A stretch of 40,356 nt of DNA. It comes from Mesorhizobium escarrei (GTDB lineage: Bacteria; Pseudomonadota; Alphaproteobacteria; Rhizobiales; Rhizobiaceae). Made by a program: the position numbers and the translations under genes. Shown piece by piece: positions 27,546 to 36,663 of the stretch. The stretch is taken from the NCBI RefSeq assembly GCF_935825525.1, contig NZ_CAKXZT010000176.1, positions 1 through 40,356 on the forward strand, given 5' to 3'. The notes under the pieces are model-generated. The model was not told the DNA's origin, made no database searches, and saw nothing but the letters and a program-made list of their open reading frames with translations. Position 1 is the stretch's first letter; each line of letters starts with the position of its first letter.

Positions 27546-28703
27546 TTAGCGCTTGTGGCCGGTGTCGAGCCGGCGTTCCGTGAACATCGAATAGCGCGAC
27601 ATGCCGAAACAGAACAGCCAGAAGACGAAGGCAGCGAACACCAGGCCGGACCTGGCCGTTTGCGGCGTTGCCCAGTTGGGGTCGTTAAAATTCTGTTTGA
27701 CGACGCCGAGCAGGTCGAACATCGAGATGATCGAGACCAGGCTGGTGTCCTTGAACATGCCAATGAAAGTATTGACGATGCCGGGAATAACCAGCTTCAG
27801 CGCCTGCGGTAGCACGATCAGGCCCATCTTCTGCCAGTAGCCGAGGCCGAGCGAATCCGCACCCTCATACTGGCCCTTGGGGATCGCCTGCAGGCCGCCC
27901 CGCACCACTTCGGCCATATAGGCAGCGGCAAACAGCGAGACACCGATCAGCGCGCGCAGGAACTTGTCGAAGCTGACGCCGGCCGGCAGGAACAGCGGCA
28001 GCATGACGCTGGCCATGAACAGCACGGTGATCAGCGGGATGCCGCGCACCGTCTCGATAAAGATGACGCACAGCATCTTGACGATCGGCATCTTCGAGCG
28101 CCGGCCGAGCGCCAGCACGATGCCGAGCGGCAGCGACACGGCAATACCGACGAAGGACAGGGTGAGCGTCACCAGCAGCCCGCCCCATAGCGGGGTTTCC
28201 ACATGCGGCAGGCCGAACACGCCACCAACCAGCAGGATGAAGGCAAAGATCGGCAGCGCCCCGAAGAACAAGATGGCGTTCAGGCCCTTGCGCGGCACCT
28301 TCGGGATGAGTAGCGGCACCAGAAGCGCCACGAACAGGATGGCAACCAGGATCGGCCGCCAGCGCTCATCGATCGGATAGCGGCCGAACATGAACTGGCC
28401 GAACTTGGCGTTGACGAAGGCCCAACAGGCGCCGGACCAACCGTCAGGCTGGATGCCGCCCTGTGCCACCGTGGCGCAAAAGGTACGGTCCGCGCCGGTC
28501 CATTGGGCGTTGATGAAGGCCCAGCTGATCAGTTGCGGCAGGATCATCGCGACCAGCACAATGCCGATGATGGTCAGGATCGTGTCACCGGTCGACGCAA
28601 TCAGGTTCTTGCGTATCCAGGCGCCAAGGCCGCGCTCGCTTGCAGGCGCCGACTGTGCCAGCGCCATTTCGACGCGGACGAAGGAAAGATCGTGCTCCTG
28701 CAT
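27546..28703 (-). CDS. aapM: General L-amino-acid ABC transporter, permease subunit M
   Basis: 385 residues, longer than usual HisM-type permeases because of an N-terminal extension with extra membrane segments, as in AapM. The C-terminal half has the HisMQ core: LTLSFVGIAVSLPLGIVLAL, then the EAA-type loop EVVRGGLQAIPKGQYEGADSLG that contacts the ATPase. It starts 4 nt after the aapQ stop, so translation is coupled. It forms the membrane channel with AapQ. Confidence 0.95.
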   Translation of the reverse strand: MQEHDLSFVRVEMALAQSAPASERGLGAWIRKNLIASTGDTILTIIGIVLVAMILPQLISWAFINAQWTGADRTFCATVAQGGIQPDGWSGACWAFVNAKFGQFMFGRYPIDERWRPILVAILFVALLVPLLIPKVPRKGLNAILFFGALPIFAFILLVGGVFGLPHVETPLWGGLLVTLTLSFVGIAVSLPLGIVLALGRRSKMPIVKMLCVIFIETVRGIPLITVLFMASVMLPLFLPAGVSFDKFLRALIGVSLFAAAYMAEVVRGGLQAIPKGQYEGADSLGLGYWQKMGLIVLPQALKLVIPGIVNTFIGMFKDTSLVSIISMFDLLGVVKQNFNDPNWATPQTARSGLVFAAFVFWLFCFGMSRYSMFTERRLDTGHKR

Positions 28704-28707
28704 GTCG

Positions 28708-29895
28708 CTACCTCTCCACCAGGGCCATTCTGGCGTTGATCACGTTCATGACCGCCGACGTCAACAGGCTGAGTGCGAGATAAACCACCATCATGATCAG
28801 CACGCACTCAATCGCTTGGCCGGTCTGGTTCAGCACCGTGCCGGTCGTCGCCGTGAGGTCCGGGTAGCCGATGGCGATGGCCAGCGACGAGTTCTTGGTC
28901 AGGTTCAGATATTGGCTGGTCAGCGGCGGAATGACGATGCGCATAGCTTGCGGAATGACGACAAGCCGCAGGATCGATCCCGGCCGCAGCCCGAGCGCAC
29001 CGGCTGCCTCGGTCTGACCCTTGCTGACGCCCATGATGCCGGCCCGCACGATTTCGGCGATGAAGGCCGCCGTATAAAAGGACAGCGCCAGGTAGAGCGA
29101 CAGGAACTCCGGCTTGACCTGAAAGCCGCCAGTCAGGTTGAAGGTCGATTGCTTTGGATAATCGAAGCTCAGCGGGAAGCCGCTGAGCGCGTAGGCCAGC
29201 AACGGCAAGCCGATGATCAAAGCCGCCGATGTCCAGAACACAGGGAATTGCTGGCCGGTCGCCATCTGCCGCTGACGCGCCTTGCGGGCGACGAACCACG
29301 CCATGGCGATGCCGAGAAGCAAAGCGACCAGGATCAGCCAGGAGCCTTCGCCCCAGACGGCGCGTGGAAAATAAAAGCCGCGTTGGTTGAGAAAGGAGCT
29401 GAACGGCAAATTGATGCTTTCACGCGGCGGCGGCAGCACCGAAAGCACGCCGGAATACCAGAAGAAGATGACCAGCAGCGGCGGGATGTTGCGAAAGACC
29501 TCGACATAGACCATGCAGATCTTGCGGATCAGCCAGTTGTGCGAAAGCCGGCCGACGCCGAGGATAAAGCCGATAATGGTGGCGGTGACGATGCCGGCGA
29601 AGGCAACGATGAGCGTGTTGACGAAGCCGACCAGAATGGCGCGGCCATAGGTCGAATCCGACGAATAGGCGATGGCGCTGTCACTGATGTCGAAGCCGGC
29701 GCGGCCCCTGAGGAAGCCGAAGCCTGACGCAATGCGCAGGCGCGTCAGATTGTCTATGGTGTTTTGGACGATCCACCAGACCAACGCAACCAGCACGATG
29801 ACGACCACCGCCTGGAAGACTATGCCGCGGACCTTTGGATCATTGATGAAGGAGCCGCGGCTTGGCTCCTCGCGAAGAATTTCCTGCGATGCCAT
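28708..29895 (-). CDS. aapQ: General L-amino-acid ABC transporter, permease subunit Q
   Basis: 395 residues with about eight hydrophobic segments and a large central insert, as in AapQ. Features: an early helix VRGIVFQAVVVIVLVALVWW, the core NTLIVAFAGIVTATIIGFILG, and an EAA loop (EIVRAGIMGVSKGQTEAAGALG) near residue 300. Pairs with AapM. A 12-bp hairpin separates it from aapJ, which probably lets the binding protein be made in excess over the membrane parts. Confidence 0.95.
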   Translation of the reverse strand: MASQEILREEPSRGSFINDPKVRGIVFQAVVVIVLVALVWWIVQNTIDNLTRLRIASGFGFLRGRAGFDISDSAIAYSSDSTYGRAILVGFVNTLIVAFAGIVTATIIGFILGVGRLSHNWLIRKICMVYVEVFRNIPPLLVIFFWYSGVLSVLPPPRESINLPFSSFLNQRGFYFPRAVWGEGSWLILVALLLGIAMAWFVARKARQRQMATGQQFPVFWTSAALIIGLPLLAYALSGFPLSFDYPKQSTFNLTGGFQVKPEFLSLYLALSFYTAAFIAEIVRAGIMGVSKGQTEAAGALGLRPGSILRLVVIPQAMRIVIPPLTSQYLNLTKNSSLAIAIGYPDLTATTGTVLNQTGQAIECVLIMMVVYLALSLLTSAVMNVINARMALVER

Positions 29896-29919
29896 TCGAC
29901 CATCCCCTGGAAAGAGAAA

Positions 29920-29946
29920 CCGGGAGGCAGACGATCTGCCTCCCGG
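29920..29946 (-). promoter_or_regulatory. Strong hairpin between aapJ and aapQ
   Basis: CCGGGAGGCAGA-CGA-TCTGCCTCCCGG is a perfect 12-bp stem with a 3-nt loop, in the 63-nt gap between the two genes, with no U-tract after it. Such hairpins behind binding-protein genes protect the upstream mRNA or reduce read-through, giving more AapJ than AapQMP. Confidence 0.8.
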
Positions 29947-29958
29947 ATCACATTTCGA

Positions 29959-30987
29959 TCAGCGGATCGGCGGAGAGTATTGCAGACCGCCCTTGGTCCA
30001 CAGCGCGTTGATGCCGCGCGCGATCTTCAGCGGGCTGCCCGACCCGACAGTGCGTTCGAACATTTCGCCGTAATTGCCGACGGTCTTGACGATGTTGACG
30101 ACCCAGTCGTTGGAGACGCCGAGATCGGTGCCGATCTTGGTATCGGCCTCCTGGCCGAGCACGCGCTTGATCTCGGGATTGTCCGAGGCCTTCATTTCCT
30201 CGACATTGGCCTTGGTGATGCCGAGCTCCTCTGCCTGCAATAGCGCAAAATAGGTCCACTTGACGATGTGGTACCACTGGTCGTCACCCTGGCGCACGGC
30301 CGGTCCGAGCGGTTCCTTGGAGATGATCTCAGGCAGCACGACGTGGTCGGCGGGCGAGCCCAGCGTCAGCCGGATGCCGTAAAGCCCTGATTGGTCGGTG
30401 GTGTAGACATCGCAACGGCCGGCGTCATAGGCCGCGTCGACCTCTGACAGCTGTTCGAAGACGACCGGGCTGTACTCCATCTTGTTCGTCTTGAAGTAGT
30501 CAGCGAGGTTGAGCTCGGTCGTGGTGCCGCTCTGCACGCAGACCGCCGCGCCCGAAAGCTGCAGCGCGGAATTCACTCCCGGCAGCTTCTTGGCGTTGAT
30601 CATGAAGCCCTGTCCGTCATAATAGGTGACACCGACGAAGTTCAGACCAAGCGCTGTATCGCGGTTGATGGTCCAGGTGGTGTTGCGCGACAGGACGTCG
30701 ATCTCGCCTGACTGGAGGGCGGTGAAGCGTTCCTTGGCACTGAGCGGCGTGAACTTGACCTTGGTGCCATCGCCGAACACGGCGGCCGCGACAGCGCGGC
30801 AGAAGTCCGCATCGAGGCCTTGCCAGTCGCCCTTGTCGTCCGGCGCCGAGAAGCCGGCCAGTCCGGTCGAGACGCCGCATTGGACGAAGCCCTTGGCCTT
30901 GACGTCATCGAGCGTGGCCGCCGAAGCGGCCGAAGCGACCAATCCAAGCGTGGCGGCGCCCAGAATGCCGATTGCAATGTGTTTCAT
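29959..30987 (-). CDS. aapJ: General L-amino-acid ABC transporter, periplasmic binding protein
   Basis: 342 residues. Signal peptide MKHIAIGILGAATLGLVASA then ASAATLDDVKAKG. Family-3 solute-binding core: GFVQCGVSTGLAGFSAPDD, WQGLDADFCRAVAAAVFGD (the family signature), RNTTWTINRDTALGLNF. It captures L-amino acids in the periplasm and delivers them to AapQM. Start 30987 is set by the signal peptide; the frame opens at 31086. First gene of the operon, divergent from metC with a 442-bp regulatory gap. Confidence 0.96.
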   Translation of the reverse strand: MKHIAIGILGAATLGLVASAASAATLDDVKAKGFVQCGVSTGLAGFSAPDDKGDWQGLDADFCRAVAAAVFGDGTKVKFTPLSAKERFTALQSGEIDVLSRNTTWTINRDTALGLNFVGVTYYDGQGFMINAKKLPGVNSALQLSGAAVCVQSGTTTELNLADYFKTNKMEYSPVVFEQLSEVDAAYDAGRCDVYTTDQSGLYGIRLTLGSPADHVVLPEIISKEPLGPAVRQGDDQWYHIVKWTYFALLQAEELGITKANVEEMKASDNPEIKRVLGQEADTKIGTDLGVSNDWVVNIVKTVGNYGEMFERTVGSGSPLKIARGINALWTKGGLQYSPPIR

Positions 30988-31429
30988 AACCCACAGACCC
31001 TTTTCTGTTTTTTTCAGGCGAACCTGACTTTTTTCCGCGTGAACGCAGCTTCCCGTTCCGGCCCATTCCCGGAACCCGCATCGCAACCGACGCGCTGCCT
31101 CCCATTCACGAACTGCATCGAAGGCGATTATTCCAGTGAGGTCAAGGAAAATGACCGAAACCGAAAGAGTTCGAAAGCAATTGCCGCAAATGCCTGAATT
31201 GCAGACAAACGCGCCTGGAAATTAGCCAGCGGTGCGAACAAAGCCGGCAAAGTCCGGTCAACGCGAATCGGGGCTGCGCCGGCAAACCCGTCCCTCGGAT
31301 TTACCGCGCATGACTGACTTGTCATGGAATCAATTGGCACATCCAAAGTCCGCCGGCTGACGGATGGCGAACGGTTGCGCGGCCAATGCCGCCGCACTAT
31401 GGCTAGCGCTTCATCAGAGGCGAAGCGCA
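30988..31429. other. Divergent regulatory gap between aapJ and metC
   Basis: 442 bp with no gene. It must hold promoters for both directions. No sigma-54 box or other clear operator was found by eye. Confidence 0.4.
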
Positions 31430-32599
31430 ATGACAAAAGACGGCAACCAAATGGGCATCAACACGCGGCTTGCCCACTCGGGCAACAATCCGCACGACTA
31501 TTTCGGCTTCGTCAACCCGCCGGTCGTGCATGCCTCGACCGTGCTCTATCCCAACGCGGCGATGATGGCGGCACGCAGCCAGAAATACACCTACGGCACG
31601 CGCGGCACGCCGACCACCGACGCGCTTGCCAGCGCCATCGATGGGCTGGAAGGCTCGGCCGGTACGATTGTGGTGCCCTCCGGCCTGGCGGCGGTGACGG
31701 TGCCGCTGCTCGCCTTCCTGTCGGCGGGCGACCATGTCCTGATTGTCGATTCCGTCTATCACCCAACACGCAATTTCGCCGACACGGTGCTGAAACGGCT
31801 GGGCGTCGAGGTCGAGTACTACGATCCGCATGTCGGTGCCGGTATAACGGCGCTGATCAAGCCCAACACCAGGGTCGTGTTCACCGAATCGCCAGCCTCC
31901 AACACTTTCGACGTCCAGGACATACCGGCCATCGCCAGCGCGGCGCACGCCGCAGGTGCGATCGTCATGATGGACAACACCTGGGCGACGCCGCTCTACT
32001 TCCGCCCGCTCGACCACGGCGTCGACATCTCGATCCATGCGGCGACGAAATATCCGGCTGGCCATTCCGACGTGCTGCTCGGCACCGCGTCGGCCAACAA
32101 GGCCTGCTGGAAACAGCTTTGCGAGACCTTCTACACGATGGGCTGCTGCGCCGGGCCGGACGACGTCTATCAGGTGCTGCGCGGCCTGCGCACGATGGGC
32201 GTGCGCCTCGACCACCATCAGCGCAGCGCTCTGGCGATCGCCGGCTGGCTGGAGGGCCAGCCGGGCGTGGCACGCGTGCTGCATCCAGCGCTTGCCAGCC
32301 ATCCCGACCACGACCTCTGGAAGCGCGACTTCTGCGGCTCGAGCGGCATATTTTCAATCGTGCTCAAGGGCGGCGGCCAGAAGCAGCAGCATGCTTTTCT
32401 CGACGCGCTCAGGATATTCGGCCTCGGCTATTCCTGGGGCGGCTATGAGAGCCTAGCGGTGCCGGTGTTGCTCGGCGACCGCGTCGTCGCCAAGGGCCCT
32501 TATGACGGCCCGCTCATCCGCCTGCAGATCGGGCTCGAGGACGTCGATGACCTCAAGGCCGATCTGGCGCGCGGCCTCGCCGCCGCCGCGGCCGCTTGA
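31430..32599 (+). CDS. metC: Cystathionine beta-lyase (PLP-dependent)
   Basis: 389 residues of the Cys/Met-metabolism PLP family. The cofactor lysine is in SIHAATKYPAGHSD (about Lys207), and MMDNTWATPLYF with the PLP-binding Asp, YTYGTRGTPT and GYSWGGYESL are family landmarks. The GYSWGG form points to cystathionine beta-lyase rather than gamma-synthase. It cleaves cystathionine to homocysteine, ammonia and pyruvate in methionine synthesis. AGAGG precedes ATG 31430. A metC-like gene beside aapJ is, as far as I recall, a conserved rhizobial arrangement. Confidence 0.93.
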   Translation: MTKDGNQMGINTRLAHSGNNPHDYFGFVNPPVVHASTVLYPNAAMMAARSQKYTYGTRGTPTTDALASAIDGLEGSAGTIVVPSGLAAVTVPLLAFLSAGDHVLIVDSVYHPTRNFADTVLKRLGVEVEYYDPHVGAGITALIKPNTRVVFTESPASNTFDVQDIPAIASAAHAAGAIVMMDNTWATPLYFRPLDHGVDISIHAATKYPAGHSDVLLGTASANKACWKQLCETFYTMGCCAGPDDVYQVLRGLRTMGVRLDHHQRSALAIAGWLEGQPGVARVLHPALASHPDHDLWKRDFCGSSGIFSIVLKGGGQKQQHAFLDALRIFGLGYSWGGYESLAVPVLLGDRVVAKGPYDGPLIRLQIGLEDVDDLKADLARGLAAAAAA

Positions 32600-32723
32600 A
32601 GGCTCGCGCCCTCGCGTCTTGCTAGATCCAATTCGCCAACGCGGGTAATCTACTCGTAAACAAGAGAATTCCGCACATACAAGCGCGAATGTCCCGGCGG
32701 ACAATCTGTGCTAAAGTGACGCC

Positions 32724-33113
32724 ATGAAAGCCTGGCTGGAAACGGCAAAGAGCCGGGCGCGCGACATCAAGCTTGATGTCGTCGCCCTGTGGTTCGCCGC
32801 GCGCGACCCTCGGGTGCCCTGGTTTGCAAAATTCGTTGCCGGGATGGTGGCCGCCTATGCGCTTTCCCCAATCGATCTGATCCCGGATTTCATTCCCGTG
32901 GTCGGCTATATCGACGATCTGATCATAGTGCCGCTCGGCGTAATCCTGGCCATCAGGCTTGTTCCGCCGCCGCTGATGGACGAGTTTCGAGCGCGGGCTG
33001 CCGCGCTCGAAAAACAGCCGCAAAGCAGGATGGGGATGTTCTTTGTCGTGGCGCTCTGGCTGGCTTTGGCAGCTTTGCTGATCTGGGCGTTCTGGCCCAC
33101 CCACGCCAAATAG
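32724..33113 (+). CDS. DUF1232 (YkvA-like) membrane protein
   Basis: 129 residues. The DUF1232 core is plain: PWFAKFVAGMVAAYALSPID then LIPDFIPVVGYIDDLIIVPLG, followed by a C-terminal membrane helix (MGMFFVVALWLALAALLIWAF). The function of the family is unknown. No strong ribosome site is seen before the ATG. It stands alone between metC and a repeat region. Confidence 0.9.
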   Translation: MKAWLETAKSRARDIKLDVVALWFAARDPRVPWFAKFVAGMVAAYALSPIDLIPDFIPVVGYIDDLIIVPLGVILAIRLVPPPLMDEFRARAAALEKQPQSRMGMFFVVALWLALAALLIWAFWPTHAK

Positions 33114-33143
33114 TCCGATCAGGCTTGGACTTGAAACCGCCTC

Positions 33144-33181
33144 AAGCGCGTCGCGTTTGACCGGCCTCACGCGACGCGCTT
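33144..33181 (+). terminator. Large hairpin after the DUF1232 gene
   Basis: AAGCGCGTCGCGT and ACGCGACGCGCTT form a perfect 13-bp stem with a 12-nt loop, 31 nt after the stop. It is part of a repeat block common between Mesorhizobium genes and may end transcription. Confidence 0.6.
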
Positions 33182-33195
33182 TAGGTTGTTGTTTT

Positions 33196-33245
33196 ATGCA
33201 TGTCGTTATCGCAAAACCGCTGCACACTTTTTGCGCGACATGCAT
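33196..33245. repeat. Rhizobial palindromic repeat
   Basis: ATGCATGTCG (33196-33205) and CGACATGCAT (33236-33245) are perfect 10-bp inverted arms around TTATCGCAAAACCGCTGCAC and ACTTTTTGCG. This is a familiar intergenic repeat of Mesorhizobium and relatives, often found directly behind the GCGTCGCG hairpin as here. Confidence 0.8.
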
Positions 33246-33265
33246 TAGCCTGCTGCGCCGGCGGC

Positions 33266-34576
33266 CTAAAACCCAAGCGCCAGCCACGCCGTCCCGGCAA
33301 GCAGCGTAACCAGCGTCAGCGGCAGCCCGACCTTGAAGAAGGCAGCGAACGACAGCGGTGTGCCGGAGACCCGCGCGTGCTCGGCGACAATCAGATTGGC
33401 CACCGAGCCGAGCAGCGTGAAATTGCCGGCGAGCGTCGAGCTCATCGCGACGACCAGCCAAGCGCGCTCGGGGTCTTCCAGGCCGGGTATGAACGGCCGC
33501 AGCGCCAGCACGGCCGGAACATTGCTCATGATGTTGGACAGCACCGCGGTGAAGCCGGACAGCCGCCAGACGTCGTCCAGCCCGAGGCCTTTTGCCGAGG
33601 CTATGATGTCGGGCGTGAGCAGCGTCTTCTCGGCGCCGGCGACGACGATGAACAGGCCGGCGAACATGAACAGCAGCGGCCCGTCGATCTCGCGGTAGAT
33701 GCGCGCCGGCTTTATGGCACGGGTCACGAGAAGAACGGCGCCGCCGATGAGCGCCGCCTTGGCGACCGGAACGCCAGCAAAGAAGGCGATCGCCAGCCCG
33801 ATGCAGACCACCACCGCCTTGAGTACCTGACCCGGCAACATGCGGCCGCGATAGACTTCGGGGCTGAGTTCGGCATTGCGCGCGAACTCGGCGCGATAGA
33901 CGATGCGCACGATGACGACGACGGCGACGAGGCCGAACAGCGCGACCGGCGCCAGGGCCGCCGAAAAGGCCGGATAGGAAATCCCCGACAGCGCGCCTAT
34001 GACCATATTCTGCGGGTTGCCGGTGATGGTGGCGACGCTGCCGCAATTCGACGCCGTGGCGGTGGCGATCAGATAGGGGACAGGGTTTCGGTTGATGACG
34101 CGGGTGACGTGAACGACGATCGGCGCCAGGACCAGGCAGATCGCGTCGTTGACCAGAAACGCTGACAGCACCCCGGTCAGCAGCGTCACCATCACCAGCA
34201 GCATGAACGGCGCATGCGCATGCTCGATGGCAACGGCGCCGAGCGCACGGAAGGCGCCCGAGACTTTCAGATGCGCCACAACGATCATCATGCCGAGCAA
34301 CAGCGTGATCGTGTCGAAACTGATGGCGCGGTATGCGTCCTCCAGGCTGAGTGCGCCGATGGCGATCATCGCCGCACCGCCGAGCAGCGCGATGCCTGCC
34401 CGGTCGAGGCGCAGGCCGGGGATCGTGCCGACGGCGACGCCGGCATAGGTCAGGAGCAGAATCAGCAGTGCCGCCGCGCCTATCAAAGTCAACTTGGAAA
34501 AGCCCCGTTCAGATCCGCCCTGCCCCAGGCCATAAGGGTAGCCGGCGCAAGCTGTGATTGCTGCCGCCGTACTCAC
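33266..34576 (-). CDS. ArsB/SLC13-type anion transporter
   Basis: Up to 436 residues with about eleven hydrophobic segments. The paired family motifs are present: SVATITGNPQNMVIG near residue 175 and its counterpart LLGSVANLIVAEHA near residue 395, with SNVPAVLALRPF before it. Such proteins move arsenite, sulfate, dicarboxylates or similar anions; the substrate is not clear. The N-terminus is in doubt: the GTG start at 34576 lies inside an antisense IS630 scrap, and the first ~28 residues are not family-like. A TTG at 34492, directly before the first membrane helix, is an alternative. Confidence 0.85.
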   Translation of the reverse strand: MSTAAAITACAGYPYGLGQGGSERGFSKLTLIGAAALLILLLTYAGVAVGTIPGLRLDRAGIALLGGAAMIAIGALSLEDAYRAISFDTITLLLGMMIVVAHLKVSGAFRALGAVAIEHAHAPFMLLVMVTLLTGVLSAFLVNDAICLVLAPIVVHVTRVINRNPVPYLIATATASNCGSVATITGNPQNMVIGALSGISYPAFSAALAPVALFGLVAVVVIVRIVYRAEFARNAELSPEVYRGRMLPGQVLKAVVVCIGLAIAFFAGVPVAKAALIGGAVLLVTRAIKPARIYREIDGPLLFMFAGLFIVVAGAEKTLLTPDIIASAKGLGLDDVWRLSGFTAVLSNIMSNVPAVLALRPFIPGLEDPERAWLVVAMSSTLAGNFTLLGSVANLIVAEHARVSGTPLSFAAFFKVGLPLTLVTLLAGTAWLALGF

Positions 34577-34620
34577 CCGAGCTCAATCCGATCGAGCAAG
34601 CCTTTTTTGGCAACATCTAA
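34558..34620 (+). mobile_element. IS630-family transposase scrap
   Basis: One plus frame reads LPPYSPELNPIEQAF, the highly conserved DDE-domain end of IS630-type transposases with the catalytic Glu, then diverges (FGNI) and stops at 34618. The upstream frame has a stop at 34555. Only about 15 codons survive, so it is a relic. It overlaps the 5' end of the anion-transporter frame. Confidence 0.75.
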
Positions 34621-35038
34621 CATTTATGTGACGCGCACGGCGTCGAACCATTGAAGCGACTGGCGCACCATCGGCCAACTCATGCATACAATCACACCGG
34701 CAGAATTTCTCGTAAAACGCCGGGTGGTTCCGTCAAAAGATGAAAGGCTTAGAAGAGGCCCAAGCTCATTTGAAATCGTGGCTCGATCATGGCCAAGATC
34801 GAGACTGTCCCCACCCTTGGGGCCGGCCGACCAGGCAAAGCGAAAAACGCGCCTTCGGCCAAGGCGAGCGCTGAACACCCGGCTGACGCTGGAACAAGCA
34901 GCCGATTGCGGAGTTGGAACGGCGGTAGAGGTTTGCCGGAATGAGATCCACTCCCGTGCTGCAGTACATTTATGGGATAATTGCTCGCGACGTTTTGGTC
35001 GTGCTTGCGCGTGACGCTCTTTGCGCGGCGTGGCCGCA
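34621..35038. other. Gene-free stretch next to the IS scrap
   Basis: No convincing gene. A 178-codon minus frame here has no family resemblance or ribosome site. The DNA may include further decayed element sequence and the promoter of the transporter at 35039. Confidence 0.35.
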
Positions 35039-36331
35039 ATGACGCAGCGCGATCGTAACGCCACTTCACCACGGGAAGACAAGAAGGACGGCATAGGGCG
35101 AGCACTTGGACTAGGCCTTATCACCGGCGCCGCTGACGACGATTGCTCGGCGATCGGCACCTATGCAAGTGCGGGTGCGCGCTTTGGCCCGGATCTGCTG
35201 TGGACCGCTCCTGTAACGCTGCCGATGATGTACACGGTCGTGTATCTCTCGTCGAAGCTTGGACAGGTTTCGGGCCGCGGCCTCTTTCATGCGATCAAGG
35301 ACTTCTATCCCCGATGGCTGCTCTGGGCTGTTCTCGTGGGCGTGCTGATCGGCAACACGATCGAAGCAGCCGCCGATCTCGGCGGCATGGCTGCATCCAT
35401 CAACATCTTCCTTCCTGTTCCAATCCCCCTCATTGTGATTGGAGTCGCGGCCGCGATCTTTGCTCTCCAGCTTTGGGGCTCCTACACGCTCATACGCAAC
35501 ATCTTCCGCTGGCTCGCGCTGGCCCTGCTTGCCTATGTCGGCTCAGCCATCATGGCAAAGCCGGATGCAGCAGCCGTGCTGTGGGGAACCCTTGTTCCGA
35601 AGATCCAGTTCAGCCGCGAGTTCCTGTCCATTCTGGTGGCCATCATCGGCACCACCCTTTCAGCGTATCTCTACACCTGGCAGTCGAATGAGGAGGTAGA
35701 GGAAGAGATTGCCGAGGGGAGGACGACGCTGAAGAAGCGCAAGGGTGCCACGGACGGTGAACTGCGCCGCTCCCGCCGCGATATCCTGATCGGCATGATT
35801 TTTTCCAACCTCATCATGTACTTCATCATCCTGTCGACAGGGTCTACGCTCTATGAAGCCGGCGAGCACGACGTCGAGACGGCAGCTCAAGCAGCCGAAG
35901 CTCTCAAGCCGCTCGCGGGCGCAGCCGCTGGCGTACTGTTCGCTGCCGGCGTGATCGGGGTCGGGTTCCTTGCCGTTCCGGTCATGACGACAGGTGCGGC
36001 ATACGATCTGGCGCAGGCAGTTGGATGGGAGCACAGCCTTGATGCCAAGCCGCGTGAGGCGCCAAAGTTCTATATCGCGATCGGCGCCTTCACGCTGATT
36101 GCTGTTGGCCTGAATTTCCTGGGTTTCAACCCAATGAAGGCGCTCGTCTGGTCCGGTATCGTGCAGGGCTTTTCCACGCCGCCACTGCTTCTTCTCATCA
36201 TGCTGATGACGAACAACCCGCGGATCATGGGAGACAAGGTCAACAGCCGGACAACCAACGCCCTGGGGTGGGCTACCACGATCGCAATCTTTTCCGCGTC
36301 TTTGGGGCTGGTGGCGACCTGGTTTATCTAG
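35039..36331 (+). CDS. NRAMP-related metal-ion transporter
   Basis: 430 residues with about eleven membrane segments. The N-terminal GLITGAADDDCSAIGTYASAG replaces the classic DPGN of NRAMP helix 1; this DDD-type form belongs to a divergent branch of the family. A Cys stands where relatives of this branch usually have Pro. Helix 6 has GFLAVPVMTTGAAYDLA in place of the classic MPH motif. It probably moves divalent cations, but selectivity cannot be inferred. ATG 35039 has no strong ribosome site; ATG 35021 is in frame. Confidence 0.88.
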   Translation: MTQRDRNATSPREDKKDGIGRALGLGLITGAADDDCSAIGTYASAGARFGPDLLWTAPVTLPMMYTVVYLSSKLGQVSGRGLFHAIKDFYPRWLLWAVLVGVLIGNTIEAAADLGGMAASINIFLPVPIPLIVIGVAAAIFALQLWGSYTLIRNIFRWLALALLAYVGSAIMAKPDAAAVLWGTLVPKIQFSREFLSILVAIIGTTLSAYLYTWQSNEEVEEEIAEGRTTLKKRKGATDGELRRSRRDILIGMIFSNLIMYFIILSTGSTLYEAGEHDVETAAQAAEALKPLAGAAAGVLFAAGVIGVGFLAVPVMTTGAAYDLAQAVGWEHSLDAKPREAPKFYIAIGAFTLIAVGLNFLGFNPMKALVWSGIVQGFSTPPLLLLIMLMTNNPRIMGDKVNSRTTNALGWATTIAIFSASLGLVATWFI

Positions 36332-36439
36332 GTCACCATGACACTCGCGCTCGAGCCCGGCAATTCGAGCTCACTTTCATTGAAGGGTTGGCAATAAAGG
36401 AGTTGGCGATGAAGGAGTTGGTCTGGACATCTGCCGCAG

Positions 36440-36649
36440 CTACCGCGCTCCCGGCGGCGTCGCCAAGTGCGCGTGCTTCTGGAAGATCGCAATCTTGTCG
36501 GGATAGGTAATCCGGATCTCGCGTCCGCATCCGTCGCACCTGTAATGGGAAACGACCTGGAACCAGCTGCCGTTCTTGATGACGGTGAAGTTGCACTTCG
36601 GGCATTGGAAAGCCAGGCCAACAGAGAATAGGCTGGGAGACAGGGACAT
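36440..36649 (-). CDS. Small zinc-ribbon protein (69 aa)
   Basis: Two knuckles, CPKC at residues 16-19 and CDGC at 38-41, are separated by a hydrophobic strand pair (FTVIKNGSWFQVVSHY): a zinc ribbon. Small proteins of this kind are often nucleic-acid binders or subunits. AAGAAG about 10 nt upstream could serve as ribosome site. It is the first of several short minus-strand genes; no named family is recognised. Confidence 0.65.
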   Translation of the reverse strand: MSLSPSLFSVGLAFQCPKCNFTVIKNGSWFQVVSHYRCDGCGREIRITYPDKIAIFQKHAHLATPPGAR

Positions 36650-36663
36650 TGCAGCACTTCTTG

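Noticed and set aside
28390..29727. A 445-codon plus frame opposite aapM and aapQ
   Set aside because: Shadow frame with repetitive His/Gln/Asp/Arg composition; both permease genes are clear on the minus strand.
33144..33245. Inverted repeats after the DUF1232 gene as a CRISPR or toxin-antitoxin RNA
   Set aside because: There is no spacer periodicity; the two palindromes match well-known intergenic repeats of Mesorhizobium.
34624..35160. Minus frame of 178 codons before the NRAMP-like gene
   Set aside because: It overlaps the start of the transporter, has no domain or ribosome site, and lies in decayed element DNA.
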